From assembly GCA_029962745.1 (NCBI GenBank), contig CM057165.1, positions 185,059 to 249,058 of the forward strand: DNA of 64,000 bases. Direction: 5' to 3'. This stretch comes from Echinometra lucunter. Its lineage: Eukaryota > Echinodermata > Echinoidea > Camarodonta > Echinometridae. Below are positions 49,655 to 59,929 of this stretch, one piece after another. A program made the translations under genes and the position numbers. The notes beneath the pieces were generated by a model. The model made no database searches, was not told the DNA's origin, and saw only the letters and a list, made by a program, of their open reading frames with translations. Numbering within the stretch: the first letter of the stretch is position 1; every line of letters begins with the position of its first letter.

Positions 49655-51470
49655 CCCCACCAAATGAAGTTAGAAGGAGGTACATGTAGGAATCAGCGTA
49701 TGGTCGGGCAGTTGGTCCATTGCAAATCTTGTGGATCAAACTACTTCCTCATTTTTTGAGCAATGCTCTTGAAATTCAGACACACATTGGTCTTGGGCTG
49801 AAGATGTGTAAGACATATTTCTTTCGGAAACTACATTGCTGTGGTAACAGCATAGCAACAGCATATGCAATTGCCTTCCTGAAGACATCAAATAATGTTT
49901 AAACTTTGACTCTTGAAAATCATGTAAAAACAATTCTGTTCAATTCTTAATCATTCCTATGTGGGCCTTCAGCACTCCACAGAGTGGATTTGGCCTAAAA
50001 GTTACATTTATTATTATGATTAATGGCAATTAATCAGTGGCAAATCTTGCGGATCAAACTACTTCCTCATTTTTTCGAGCAATGCTCATGGAATTTGTCA
50101 CACACATTGGTCTTGGGATGTAGATGTGCAGGAAATTTTTTTTTTCATGTGTCAGAAACTGTGTTGCCATGGTAATGGCATATTATGACAAGAAAGCAGG
50201 GGCAGATCTTGCAGATCAAACAACTTCCTCATTTTTCGAGCAATGCTCATGAAATTTGTCACACACATTGGTCAAGTGGTGAAGATGTGCATTACATTTT
50301 TTATGCCTCCGCCCACCGTGGGTGGTTACCGGAGGCATTATGTTTTCGGGTCGTCCTTCCGTCTGTCCATCTGTCCGTCCCGTTTTCGTTCTCACGATAA
50401 CTTAACCATTTGACGGATCAACTTCAAACTTGGCTCGTGTATGCAAATGGGAGAGACAATGATCTGAATAGAATTTGGGGTCTCAAGGTCGAAGGTCAAA
50501 GGTCATAGAGGTCATTATGTACATAATAATGGTTCGTTTTCACGATTACTCAACAACCATTTGACAAATCAACTTCAAACTTGGCTGATGTATGCATATG
50601 GGAGGGACAATGATCTGATTACATTTGGGGGTCTCAAGGTCAAGGGTCAAAGGTCATAGAGGTCATTATGTACAAAGATATGGTTCGTTCTTGCAATAAC
50701 TCAGCACCATTTGACGGATCAGATTTTGGGGTCTCAAGGTCAAAGGTCAAAGGTCATAGAGGTCATTATGTACATAGAAATGGTTCGTTCTCGCAATAAC
50801 TCAAAAACAATTTGACGGATCAACTTCAAACTTGGTTCATGTATGCATATGGGAGGTTTAATAATCTGATCAGATTTTGGGGTCTCAAGGTCAAAGTTCA
50901 AAGGTCATAGAGGTCATTATGTACATAGAAATGGTTCGTTCTCGCAATAACTCAAAAACAATTTGACAGATCAACTTCAAACTTGGTTCATGTATGCATA
51001 TGGGAGGGGAAATGATCTGATTAGATTTTTGGGTCTCGAGGTCAAAGGTCAAAGGTCATAGAGGTCATATATACATGAAAATCGCTTGTTCTTGCGATAA
51101 CTTAATTTTGTGACGGTTCAACTTCAAACTTGGCTCATGTATGCATATGGAAGGTCTCATGATGGTGTCATAGATTTAGGGGTCACAAGGTCAAAGGTCA
51201 AGGTCAAAGATGTCATTGTATACGTGAAAATTTTTAAAAAAATCACCATGAATGTGCCATATATTTCTGACCTGGCAATGGCGGAGGCATAAATTTCGAC
51301 TGCGCGCGGTCGAGGATTCATCTAGTTTTCAATATTTTGGAAACTGTGTTGCCATGGTAACACCATAATATGACAATAAATCGGGGAAATATTGAGAACA
51401 GAACTACTTCATCATTTTTTGAGCAATGCACAGGAAATTTAGTACGCACATGGGGGCGTGGGTATTAATC
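49655..51470. repeat. tandem family 3, split by a HINE-like insertion
   Basis: Begins ATACCCCCACCAAATGAAG and contains at least three units of about 150-190 bases marked by GATCAAACTACTTCCTCATT and GAGCAATGCTC (49735, 50050, 50212). The third unit is cut by the family 2 element at 50297-51325 and resumes with GAACAGAACTACTTCATCA at about 51400. The leading ACCCCC..GGAGGT hairpin resembles the 5' hairpin of family 2. Confidence 0.7.
50297..51325 (+). mobile_element. HINE-like family 2, copy 3
   Basis: Starts TTATGCCTCCGCCCACCGTG, ends with GGCGGAGGCATAAA, stem-loop TTCGACTGCGCGCGGTCGAG and GATTCATCTAGT. About six internal units with AGGTCA clusters. Inserted into the tandem family 3 repeat. 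Confidence 0.78.
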
Positions 51471-51566
51471 ACCTTCAGTGATATTTCTCATTGATTTATG
51501 CATCATTCGCTACATATGAGCTGATATCAGATGTGGGATAACATGGAGTAAAATTGGTACAGCTCT

Positions 51567-52360
51567 GGGGTTGTATTCTCAGATCCATTTTATCTCAGAT
51601 AAACAAAAAAATTTTATCTCTGTTAAAATCAGTGAGACAAAATACACTTAAAATCTTTTTTAATCGGTATTTTGAGAACGATTTTATCTTGATGTTTTCT
51701 CATGTGAGACATGCCCATTTATGGTGCAGTAACCAATAAAAAATGCTAAATCGCATTCTCATCTTGTTCAGCCAATGAAATTGCTTTCCGCCAGTAGGTG
51801 GGGCAAAAGAGCGCGGATGCGTGATTTGTACAAATTTTAATACACTGCTTGCGCTTACATTCAAACGCGAACGTGTTTTGACTGGTATTTTTATTTTGAT
51901 CAGAAGTCAGATTGGTATTTTCTGAGGTATCAACATGCCTTTTCAAGGATCGTTTCAAGGCCAATATTAGTCTATAAAATTTATCAATTCAGTTCAATCA
52001 CCATACCGGAATATTGCTTGAGTAATGCCATCAATGATTGTGTCATTTTTCTTTATCTTTATCAGAAGACTAATGGTGAATTTATCCAGAAATATTGTAT
52101 ATACTGGAGGTCCAAGAGATAAAATAGCCCCTACCCTATTTCAAGTTTTATTTTATCTTTCCTTCAAGGTAAGATGGGACCACAAGCACAGAAGCTGTGC
52201 ATTTGTCTTTAGCTGTATAGGTATGTGCGCTGGAGGCTATGAACCATGATAAAATGAAGATAAAATCTGAGATTTTAAAGTGGTCTCAGAATACCGATTT
52301 CATTTTAAAGATAAAATTTTAAAAAATTAGAGATAAAATGATGCTCAGAATACCACCCCT
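51567..52360. mobile_element. MITE with GGGGTKGTATTCT ends
   Basis: Left GGGGTTGTATTCTCAGA and right inverse CTCAGAATACCACCCC, followed on both sides by ATTTTATCT-rich subterminal repeats. About 790 bases and no ORF of note. It would sit in the intron between the candidate exons at 49152 and 52423. Confidence 0.7.
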
Positions 52361-52422
52361 GAACCAATTGATATATTTGTGTGTGTATCTAATTTCAATT
52401 TTTGCTTTCTGTTACCTAGCAG

Positions 52423-52536
52423 ATCATCAAGCATACTGGAAAGGCTCTCACAATAATATCCAGAGGCAGTGCAAGCACGAGGGTATTACTACAAGAGCTG
52501 TTGATGACCATCCCACAGAGTATAGTGGCAGTGTGA
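52423..52536 (+). CDS. candidate terminal exon of an unknown gene
   Basis: Acceptor TACCTAGCAG, then a phase 0 frame IIKHTGKALTIISRGSAS and TRVLLQELLMTIPQSIVAV ending in TGA. It joins in frame with 49152-49270. No family recognised; other frames are also open, so the coding claim is tentative. Confidence 0.35.
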   Translation: MIKHTGKALTIISRGSASTRVLLQELLMTIPQSIVAV

Positions 52537-52674
52537 AATCTGTAGAAATCAATTTTAGGCACTTTGCTGCATTTTCATTCTTATTGTAAAGCAGTTTACT
52601 AAGCAACCATCTTAAAGAATTTTTTGAATAATCCATATTTTTTTTTTTCATTTTGTTTACTCTAAAATATTCAC

Positions 52675-53688
52675 ATGAATATATTCTTCAAGAATATCCC
52701 TTCCATCTTGAAGATGGAAGGGATTTCAACAAATTTTGCTGCATTGGTCTTGATTATGTTAGTCACATTCACTGAATGTAAGATTACAACATTGAATGTG
52801 GTAGAGGGAGATGTAGCATTCCTCAATTTCAGCTATTCCTGTAACAGTACAGAAGTCACACTTCAGCGTGGCTATGATGCCCCATTATACGATTCTAGAA
52901 GTTCAACTCCTCCCTCATCCTCCAATTTAGAGCTTGAACATGAGACTGATGGTAAAATCTGTTTTCTATACCTTACAATCAATCCTGTCACAAGAGATGA
53001 CCAAGGAGGATACATCCTCACTGCATACAAGCATGATCCCACACTATATGAAGAGGACCGAATTCAGTTGTGGGTTGGATATCCTCCTGGTAAGGCATCC
53101 TGTTCATTAAGTGAGAAGCATATTAATCAAGACTGGGTCAGACTGCAGTGTACAGCTCCTATTGGGACTATCGAAGGGTTTATTATGTGCTATCAAAATG
53201 GCAAAGAGATACCCCCTTTGAATGCTCCTAAAGAACATGATGAAACTCTAAGTCAGACTTTGTTAGCTAAATTAGGAGACTTAGTGTATTGCTGCTCTTG
53301 TACTGTAAGTAGTATTAAAGACAGATGTGAATGTAAGGATTCTGTATGGGATCCCATACAGAATAAGCAAGTGACAGATGTCACAGATCCTTGTCCTCCT
53401 ACTCCTGCAATACCATATCCAGGATTTTCCCAGCACCCTATCAAAGACATTGATTTGGAATCCACTTCACATAGTAACACTGAAGCCGTAACTAGTTCAC
53501 CAATTACTTCCCAAAAGATCACTTCCAGTAAAGCTATGAATGTGCTGATTGTATTCATTTGTTTCCTAATTTTGGTTAATATTGTTTCCATTGCTGGTGT
53601 AGTCTGTTATTTCAAGAGACATCGAAAGAAGCCAGCAAATGGTAAAATAGTAAATGGGAAACAGAAATCATTCATTGCTGAAGTGTAG
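52675..53688 (+). CDS. type I membrane protein with Ig-like ectodomain, intronless
   Basis: One uninterrupted frame of 337 codons. The second ATG (52714, AAGATGG, strong context) is the likelier start, giving 324 residues and a signal peptide MEGISTNFAALVLIMLVTF with cleavage near TEC. The ectodomain has an immunoglobulin-like first part (VVEGDVAFLNFSYSC to CFLYLTINPVTRDDQGGYIL, with the D-x-G-x-Y pattern) and a second Cys-rich part (CSLSEKH..LQCTAPIG..GFIMCYQNG..CCSCTVSS..RCECKD). A Ser/Thr-rich stalk leads to one transmembrane helix (VLIVFICFLILVNIVSIAG) and a short basic cytoplasmic tail without recognised signalling motifs. It could be a cell-surface recognition or adhesion receptor. The absence of introns may mean a retrogene or a naturally single-exon gene. 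Confidence 0.8.
   Translation: MNIFFKNIPSILKMEGISTNFAALVLIMLVTFTECKITTLNVVEGDVAFLNFSYSCNSTEVTLQRGYDAPLYDSRSSTPPSSSNLELEHETDGKICFLYLTINPVTRDDQGGYILTAYKHDPTLYEEDRIQLWVGYPPGKASCSLSEKHINQDWVRLQCTAPIGTIEGFIMCYQNGKEIPPLNAPKEHDETLSQTLLAKLGDLVYCCSCTVSSIKDRCECKDSVWDPIQNKQVTDVTDPCPPTPAIPYPGFSQHPIKDIDLESTSHSNTEAVTSSPITSQKITSSKAMNVLIVFICFLILVNIVSIAGVVCYFKRHRKKPANGKIVNGKQKSFIAEV
52681..52723. promoter_or_regulatory. two adjacent palindromes at the start codon
   Basis: ATATTCTT-C-AAGAATAT (52681-52697) abuts TCCCTTCCATCTT-G-AAGATGGAAGGGA (52697-52723). The second contains the preferred ATG in its right arm. A hairpin in the mRNA could lower or control initiation, or the palindromes could be protein sites. 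Confidence 0.6.
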
Positions 53689-53699
53689 TTAGGGAATCC

Positions 53700-54630
53700 A
53701 AGACAAAGTGAAGCAAGATAAATATTCTTGAAATTATTTTCATTAACCGTTCCAAAATATGATCTTACACACATATAAATGATAAGAAAAATAAAACCCT
53801 AATAAAGGAATGTGTCATTGAAAGTAGTATGAAGAGGTGGACATTCTGAATGTGCTTTGCTTGATGCACATACAGTGCTGCAAGACAGAAATGATCTAGA
53901 TGTGTTGTAGTAGTCAAGTGTTTGAACACTAGTCTAAAAATGCGTAACTCATGGTGCAAATCTTTGCATGGCACTTACATGTGTAAGTCATAATGCAAGA
54001 TATTAATCCACATTTGTCACTCTCAACTTTGGTACATGTTAACAGTTACCCAGGTAGGAATGAATACTTCTACCACTGGAAGTGCTCATGTGGGAGTAAT
54101 ATTGAAGCATCATGAGCACCATGAAGGTGAATGGTAGATAAAAGTACCTTACAAGTGACCACTTTATCTTATTGATAATCTAGCTAGACTCACCAAATGG
54201 CTCAAAGGTAGTACTTCCCCCCTTCCCTCAACTGAAATATAGAAAATAGAAAATGAACAAAAACAACCAAGAAAAATTGGGTTTTTTTTCTTCAAATTTT
54301 CACATACTACCAGCCCATTGCTATTTCCCAGTCATTCTGAAATGAAATTACCGGTATTCAGATTTTGTATCATTATGAATTACATGTAGATGGATGCTAC
54401 TGGACCTTTCTTGCCACCTGTATCCCTTGAGATATTTTGGATAAAGCAGATATAAAGCAAAAATCTAACCTTCAGCAATGATGACTTCCAAGTCATTTGC
54501 TGTGATTCGTTAGTACAGTCATAGGCCTGCAATGAGTGCAGATTGACACAGTACCAGTAATAGGAATCAACAATGGGATTTGTATTTAGCAGACCTGCCA
54601 ACTGTCCCTATTTGATAAGGACAGTCCCTG
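53700..54630. other. no gene recognised
   Basis: 3' flank of the Ig-like gene. No AATAAA is evident in the first 100 bases, although AATAAA occurs near 53790 and 53801. The remainder is ordinary AT-rich sequence. Confidence 0.5.
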
Positions 54631-54634
54631 TTCA

Positions 54635-54876
54635 TGGCCGTACGCAGCAGGGGGGGAGTTGCCCCCCCCCCCCCCGAAAGTTTGAAAACACATTTTTTTT
54701 GCTGAAAATTTTCACAAAATTCACCAAAAGTGTGCACGAAATCCTTCAGTTTTAATTCTTAAAATGCAAAAGCGCCCTCATGACTAGCTCGGTCGCTTTG
54801 CTCCCTCGCTTTCAAGTTTCTTCGAAAACTTTTACGCATCTTGTCCCCCCAGGAAAAATTTTCTGCTTACGGCCCT
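54635..54876. mobile_element. MITE with TGGCCGTACGCAG-type ends
   Basis: Left ATGGCCGTACGCAGCAGGGG, right TTCTGCTTACGGCCCTG, an imperfect inverted repeat, with a C-run at 54662-54675. About 240 bases. Confidence 0.6.
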
Positions 54877-55637
54877 GTCCCAGTTTAGGGCAGAGGAAAG
54901 AGCAATTTGCACCCTTGATGACCCTGTGTCCCTAGTTTTGGAAGAATCTGTCTGTAGTAATGTATAAGAAATTCAGGAATGTCCCTGTTTTTGACAGTTT
55001 CTTAATCACTCGTTTAATTTCTTGACTTGCAGGGTTGGCGGGTATGATTTTGTATTGCAACATCTTGGCATAGTTCTTATTTGACTACATGGTAAACCTT
55101 CATCACCTGTTACAGTAGGTTACAGTCTAATCCTTGCCGATGTTGGTAAAGCCATCTGTTGAGAAATAAAGATTGTGACACATAAAGAGATACTTACTCA
55201 ACTGTCTTTAAAAGTGAGGCCCGTTTTGTCGAGTTAAGGCTTTAGTTGAATTTAGTAAAATCAAAATGGTTTGTTTTTTGCCATCAAATGTAAAATACTT
55301 ATGGATAAAAAGCTGTCCATCTTGAAAAGAAACATGTTATCTATATTTCTTGTTAATGTTGATACTAAGTACATGGTATTCATCTCATTTGTAATGCCAT
55401 CTCAATTTCATTGCAGTAAGATCTTAGATCTCTTATAAAGTTGTTATTTTGGTTTTAAGTCATTTGTGCCTTATGACAAAGATTTTCTTCCATTGTACTG
55501 TACATTATAACTGAAATGTAAGTGATGTTCATTTAATACTGTACTTATTTTCATGCATTTATCCAAGTACCTAGTTTACATGCATGCATACATGAATGAT
55601 GCAATATATTTATAGACTCCTACCACTGCTTGAAGAC

Positions 55638-55971
55638 ATTCAGTCATGGGCTTTCATGGGGAGTGAATCATAATTTGCTGACACCAGACTTTGTGAAAAG
55701 CACTGGAAATACCTGTTATAGAGCTACATTTCTGGAGCACAGCAAAACAACCTGTCCCATCATAAACATTCTTCGGCCTGCTTGGGGCATTCTTGGGCCA
55801 GGGAAAGTGAGATAATGACTTTGCCATATGGGGCAAAGGGTAGAATATACAGAGCAGTACATACATGTAAGAACTGTTGGTCATAAAAGTCATAGTGATG
55901 GATAACACCTGTTGCTGGGTAAGCATCCATGGTGTCAAATTCTCCATGAAAGCCCATGACTGAGCGTCTGT
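55638..55971. repeat. 27-base inverted repeat, 280 bases apart
   Basis: CAGTCATGGGCTTTCATGG at 55640 is repeated in inverse at 55950-55970. On the minus strand the right copy leads into HGEFDTMDAYPATGVIHHYD, a protein-like frame (about 55870-55960) without recognised family. It may be a duplicated exon remnant or MITE ends. Confidence 0.5.
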
Positions 55972-56074
55972 GTGAGACACATATGTTGGTATAGATGGTA
56001 ACTTATGGTAAAATGATAATGTATGCACTTCTTTTTTACATGTTTGCAATCATTTTACAAATAAGGCGCAAACA

Positions 56075-56223
56075 CAGTATAACAAGTTCCTTGGGAGCAT
56101 CAAAATTACCTTGTTATAGCAGGAATCTTGTTATATCAGGGTTAAAATGCAATTAATATATACTGAGCTGGGCCTGGAATATTACCTTGTTATATCAGAT
56201 CTCTGTATACCGAGTTTTCACTG
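56075..56223. mobile_element. Tigger-like MITE
   Basis: Starts CAGTATAACAAG and ends CGAGTTTTCACTG followed by TA; TATAACAAGGT-like segments recur in inverse. About 150 bases. Probable TcMar/Tigger derivative. Confidence 0.55.
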
Positions 56224-56424
56224 TAAAATCTCGGGGAAAAAAATTCAGAAATCTTTCATACCATGGAAAAATATGTATTCATGATTAATGATGTGTTATT
56301 TTGAATTTTAATTGAAAAGAAGAATTTACATTTTATTACTTATTTATAAGGATCTGCAAGGTGTACACTGTAGGTATAGTAAATGTGCCAACAATTATTA
56401 CTCTATTGTGATGTCATTTACATA

Positions 56425-56787
56425 CAGTCCGACCCCACTTATCCGGCCTTCGTTTAGCTGGACTACTCTATTAACCGGCCCCGTCTCCCAGCCAGCTTCC
56501 TTCTTTTATTCTTCATCCAATTCACCTGAAAGTTTGAGAGATGGAAACATCGTGGGCAATTGTCTGTTTTATTTCATTTTATTTTCATCTCGTACAAAGA
56601 AAGATATTATTGATCATTTACAATCATCCACAACACCAAGGAAATAGATATTTTACAGCAAATAGACTGCTCTGCCCTATACATTTTCATAGAAAAGGTG
56701 TCCCACTTTGTTGCTCTCATATCAGGCCATTTCACTTATATGGATGGGCGCCAGTCCTGACACGGCCGGATAAGCGCGGTTGGACTG
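56425..56787. mobile_element. Tigger-like MITE with CAGTCC..GGACTG ends
   Basis: Between TA dinucleotides: CAGTCCGACCCCACTTATCC at the left and GGATAAGCGCGGTTGGACTG at the right. 363 bases; CAGT ends and TA duplication fit TcMar/Tigger. Confidence 0.75.
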
Positions 56788-56794
56788 TACATGT

Positions 56795-56883
56795 GAGTGT
56801 GTAAGATGTGGAATATTATCTAAGTAGGCTGAAATTGGGCTGAGTGTGTAAGATGTGGAATATTATCTAAGTAGGCTGAAATT
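56795..56883. repeat. 47-base tandem duplication
   Basis: GAGTGTGTAAGATGTGGAAT followed by ATTATCTAAGTAGGCTGAAA occurs twice in tandem directly after the Tigger-like MITE. Confidence 0.85.
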
Positions 56884-57096
56884 CATTCTGTTTCATGTTA
56901 ACCAAATATTTTTAATTTGTTTTCCTTTCCATAGTGAATCACCCTGAAATAATGTTATTTTTTTAGATGAGGTAACCCATTAGTTGTATACCCCAACTGG
57001 TCTTTTGACATAATGCCAAGTTTTCACTCTGTTGTCAATCTGTTGGGTTGGACCTAATCATACTTCCCCATATAAAGTCAAGAAGAAAATCCTGTA

Positions 57097-57199
57097 GAGT
57101 ACTGAAGAAGCTAACCTAGGTAAAAAAAAAAAAAAAAATTAAAGAGGGCCCAAATTTAAAGCGGGCGTAAGAGAAGAGTACTGAAGAAGCTAACCTAGG
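57097..57199. repeat. 24-base direct repeat around an A-run
   Basis: GAGTACTGAAGAAGCTAACC plus TAGG occurs at 57097 and 57176, separated by an A-run and about 55 bases. It looks like a small duplication or a target-site duplication of unusual length. Confidence 0.75.
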
Positions 57200-57839
57200 T
57201 TTAAAAAAAAGTTTCGAAAAATATTTATTGTTATTGTTATGTACAGCCTTGTCTTTGAGCTTTTTTCCATGCAATTATTATTTCAAAATATTTCTTTACA
57301 TGGATGCATGAAATGTGTGTGATGAAATATATCATTGGGCAATAATGGTATGGCACTATCTTCCAGAATTTGTGATTATATACAGTTTTCTCTACATATG
57401 TGAATATATTTTTGATGTGAATTTTGTTCTTATATGATAAGAACCCCATTTATCTGTCACTGTAACATATACAGACTATCTAACGGTTCGTTTAAGGTCT
57501 CTAAATTTTCTAAATTAATATTTTATGTAGTTATGATTTTTTAGCATTGCTATTTGCATCAGATGATTAAATTGTAAACTGAATATAATTCAGTGTGTGT
57601 TAATTGCCGTTTGTATCGCTGCACTGGTATTAGAATTTCATATCAACGATGCTTTATAACAGTTATAGTCTGCATTCTATTGCATTTCGTTCTACTATTC
57701 TCTGGTAAACGTGTACTAGTAATTGAAGGCAGCAATTTCAACAAGGAAAATATAATGAGTGAAGCAAGAGAATGGTCGAGAGAAGATACTGCCTGTGAGA
57801 GAATTCGGACGGAAAGGAAATAGATGGGGGGGGGGGGTA

Positions 57840-58090
57840 CGATAAACAGTGAAAAAATATGGAAAGGGAGATAGTATGAGAGATGATAGATGTGTGAGAG
57901 GAGAGGGAGAGATGTGAAGATATGAGGAAGGGAGAAAAAACATACGAGAAAAAAAAAAGATGAAAGAGAATGTGCCAAAGAGAAGAGTAACCAGGAGAAA
58001 AATAAATTCAGAGGAAGAACAGATAGATGGGAATGAGAGATTAAAGAATGAGGGCAATGAGAAGATTATAAAGAGGAGAGAATAAGAGAG
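57840..58090. repeat. purine-rich GA tract
   Basis: Long run dominated by GAGA, GGAAG and AGAGAGA on the plus strand, following a G-run at 57827-57837. The long open frame on the minus strand here is a low-complexity artefact. 57200-57826 and 58091-58470 hold nothing else but a G-run at 58127-58139 and 58261-58269. Confidence 0.75.
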
Positions 58091-58473
58091 ACGGTGCGAA
58101 AGGGCCCTGGTGTCGATCCGAATTCGGGGGGGGGGGGGGACACCAAAGCATGTCATTTTGGGAGTTACTTTCAAGTCATACCATGTTATATTGCTGTACC
58201 ACCCCTTGATTTCCCTTCTCTTAAGTTATGCTCGATGGTGGCGATTTCATGTAAAAAGGTGGGGGGGGGTAGGACGGAAACACCGAACTAGGCCACTGAC
58301 GTAAATCCGTTTCGAGAAGTGTGGGAGGGTGGATGATCAAAATATTTTTCCAAAATTTCTTGCTCACTCTCGAGTATACACACCCCCTCGCCCGGTCGCC
58401 CACATACTTTTTTTTGCAAGCAAGTGATGCGAGGGAGCCAATTCTGCCATCAAAATACACTCTAGGCCTTTAA

Positions 58474-58873
58474 CCCATTTGTGACAGGAATTATTTAAAG
58501 TGTAATTTGATCAACTTATATTCTTCAAATTGGCAACACCAACATTTTTATTTTATTGCTACATTTTCCTTATAAAACATCATGTATCTGAAATGAATAT
58601 AAATTGACAGAAATTATGGTGAGAAGTCAAAAAGTTGCCAATTTGCAGGAGACAAGAGTGATTTTAAACTTTCTATCACATTGCCTATTTAAGGATTTTA
58701 ATGCTTATTTTCCTTTTAAAAATTTTCAGCATCAAACAACAAATATTGACACAACCAAAATGGGCACAGTTTGTTTCTGTTGTTTCTGTTCATGTATTTA
58801 GTATGATTTTTAGAGCTCTGCATCAAAAGTTATTAGGCCAAACCACAAAATGTTGACCTCTGTCACGAATGGG
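58474..58873. mobile_element. piggyBac-like MITE (TTAA), copy B
   Basis: 400 bases flanked by TTAA on both sides; inverted ends CCCATTTGTGACAG and CTGTCACGAATGGG. Matches, in inverse, the element at 12021-12427 along its whole length. The ends are intact here. Confidence 0.82.
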
Positions 58874-59166
58874 TTAAGATATTAAAATGGTAGGCCTGTA
58901 CTCGGTCACCTCACTATAAATTATGATATAGCTACCTTGTTGGTCCAGTTATTGTTTGCTGTCCAAACCACACGGTTTCTAAATAATTATTACAAGCGAG
59001 CGAAGCGGGCAAGCAAGGAGGAACACGCTGTTTTGATGATCCTTGTGTTACATCAAAATACACCAATATATTCGGTCACCTCCCTTGCATGCCCAGTTTG
59101 TTTGCCTTCCCAAATAATTCTTTATCTAGATATTACATATACATGTATAAGGGAGCGCAGTAAAAA

Positions 59167-59927
59167 ACTAGATGAATCTTCAACCACGCGTGGTCGAACT
59201 TTATGCCTCCGCCATTACCAAATCAGAAATAAATGGCACTCCATGTTGATTTATTTTCATTTATACAATATCTTTGACCTTGACCATTGACCTTGTGACC
59301 CCCAAATCTAATGAGAGCATTGCCCTTTCCATGTGCATACATGAGCCAAGTTTGTTGAACTGTCAAATGGTTACTGAATTATCACAAGAACGAACCATTT
59401 CTATGTACATAATGACCTCTATGACCTTTGACCTTTGACCTTGAGACCCCAAAATCTAATCAGATCATTGTCCCTCCCATATGCATACTTGTGCCAGTTT
59501 GAGGTTGGTCGGTCAAACAGTTGTTGAGTTATGGTGAAAACGAACCATTTCTATGTACATAATGACATCTATGACCTTTGACATTTGACCTTGTGACCCC
59601 AAAATCTAATCAGATCATTGTCCCTTCCATGTGCATACATGAGCCAAGTTTGAAGCCAATCTGCCAAATGGTTCTTAAGTTATCGCGAGAACGAGCCATT
59701 TTTATGTGTATTATTACCTCTATGACCTTGACCTTTGACCTTGAGACTCCGAAATCTATTCAGATCATTGTCCCTCCCATATGCATACACGAGCCAAGTT
59801 TGAAGTTGATCTGTCAAACGGTTCTTAAGTTATCACGAGAACGAAAACGGGAAAGACGGACGGACGGACGGACGACCCGAAAACATAATGCCTCCGGCAA
59901 CCACCTACGGTGGGCAGAGGCATAAAA
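59167..59927 (-). mobile_element. HINE-like family 2, copy 4 (inverted)
   Basis: On the minus strand starts TTTTTATGCCTCTGCCCACC and ends TGGCGGAGGCATAAAG, stem-loop TTCGACCACGCGTGGTTGAA, GATTCATCTAGT. Four or five internal units with AGGTCA clusters. Same family as 45764, 48385 and 50297. Confidence 0.78.
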
Positions 59928-59929
59928 AT

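Noticed and set aside
57643..58174. A 150-residue Phe/Ser/Leu-rich protein on the minus strand
   Set aside because: It is the complement of a GA-rich low-complexity tract; no splice signals or domains.
45767..59925. Recurring open frames with MTFDLVTPKSNQIIVPSMC in several places
   Set aside because: They are translations of the tandem units of the HINE-like family 2. The frame follows the DNA repeat, there is no start or splice context and no domain, so they are not counted as genes.
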